Source of the DNA: Reticulitermes speratus
Lineage: Eukaryota; Arthropoda; Insecta; Blattodea; Rhinotermitidae
Direction of reading: 5' to 3'
Assembly (NCBI GenBank): GCA_021186555.1
Contig: JAJKFL010000005.1
Location: 4,286,321 to 4,350,320, forward strand
Length of the DNA: 64,000 nt
The notes under the pieces are model-generated. The model saw only the letters and a program-made list of their open reading frames with translations. It searched no databases and had not been told where the DNA came from. Below, one piece after another: positions 63,727 through 64,000 of this stretch; position 1 is the first letter of the stretch, and every line of letters begins with the position of its first letter. The position numbers were made by a program, and so were the translations under genes.

Positions 63727-64000
63727 GGCCGGGATAGCTCAGTCGGTATAGCGACTCGCTACGGGCTGGACGGTCCGGGGATCGAATCCCGGTGGGGGCG
63801 AGGTTTTCCGCACCCGTCCAGACCGGCCCTGGGGCCCACCCAGCCTCCTATACAATGGGTACCGGGTCTCTTTCCCGGGGTAAAGCGGCCGGAGCGTGGA
63901 GTTGACCACCCACCTTCATCTAGTGCCAGGGTTAAAGAAAGAGTAGAGCTATACCTCTACTCCCCCTCTGGGCCTTCATGGCCTGTTCTAGGGAGAACTT
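63727..64000 (+). mobile_element. SINE family E, full length, reaching window end
   Basis: Head GGGCCGGGATAGCTCAGTCG, B box GGGGATCGAATCCCGG, body GACCGGCCCTGGGGCCCACC and GGGTAAAGCGGCCGGAGCG, tail CCTTCATGGCCTGTTCTAGG. The cleanest E copy in the window; (GTAT)n precedes it at 63705-63720. Confidence 0.95.

Noticed and set aside
63727-63800. Genuine tRNA gene (and the other A/B-box heads)
   Set aside because: Each head is followed by the same non-tRNA body and tail in several copies; anticodon-arm pairing is poor. They are SINE promoters.

Overview
This is eukaryotic, gene-poor, repeat-dominated DNA, almost certainly from an insect. There are no operons or bacterial signals. The tRNA-headed SINE families, the LINE tails ending in (GTTA)n and the characteristic LINE C-terminal protein remnants resemble what I remember of cockroach/termite (Blattodea) genomes. 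That attribution is recall plus inference and cannot be proved from the window.

No complete host gene is visible. The best host coding candidate is one 141-bp phase-0 internal exon at 9494-9634. Nearly every other long open frame lies inside a tandem array or a transposon relic.

Layout. 0-5 kb: LINE end, an 89-bp array grown inside a SINE, a SINE nested in a SINE, and a duplicated hammerhead-bearing unit. 5-10 kb: SINEs, a MADF-encoding inverted-repeat transposon, a pogo-like MITE, LINE relics and the candidate exon. 10-14 kb: a near-perfect palindrome and arrays of 62 bp, about 40 bp (pyrimidine-rich) and 29 bp. 14-26 kb: SINEs of families B to E, LINE ends, foldbacks and a 38-bp array. 26-29 kb: 74-bp and 21-bp arrays. 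29-37 kb: nested LINE, MITEs, two large foldbacks and composite SINEs. 37.7-39.4 kb: a 35-bp satellite with a 19-unit higher-order repeat. 39-48 kb: LINE relics, a 29-bp array and a 91-bp array grown from a SINE. 48-57 kb: hAT and mariner derivatives, a 38-bp array and nested elements. 57-64 kb: 27-bp, 35-bp, 40-bp and 15-bp arrays and a terminal SINE.

Five tRNA-headed SINE families recur, labelled A to E here. A starts at GTGCCATGGCTCAGG, B at GATCCCAGTGGCCG, C at GCGGTGGCGCAGTTGG, D at CTCGGTGGACTAGTGG and E at GGGATAGCTCAGTCGG. Several copies have clear target-site duplications, and two copies (one A, one E) have been turned into satellites.

The most interesting system is a set of short elements carrying a hammerhead-ribozyme-like core: CTGANGA, a variable stem II, GAAA, a tiny stem III and a flanking stem I. 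About ten loci are well formed and more are damaged. Many sit inside long inverted repeats that begin or end with ACCAACNNATGCAC. Stem II differs between loci but still pairs, which argues for a selected RNA structure. The best-known relatives are the small hammerheads of Penelope-like retroelements. No Penelope protein is visible here.
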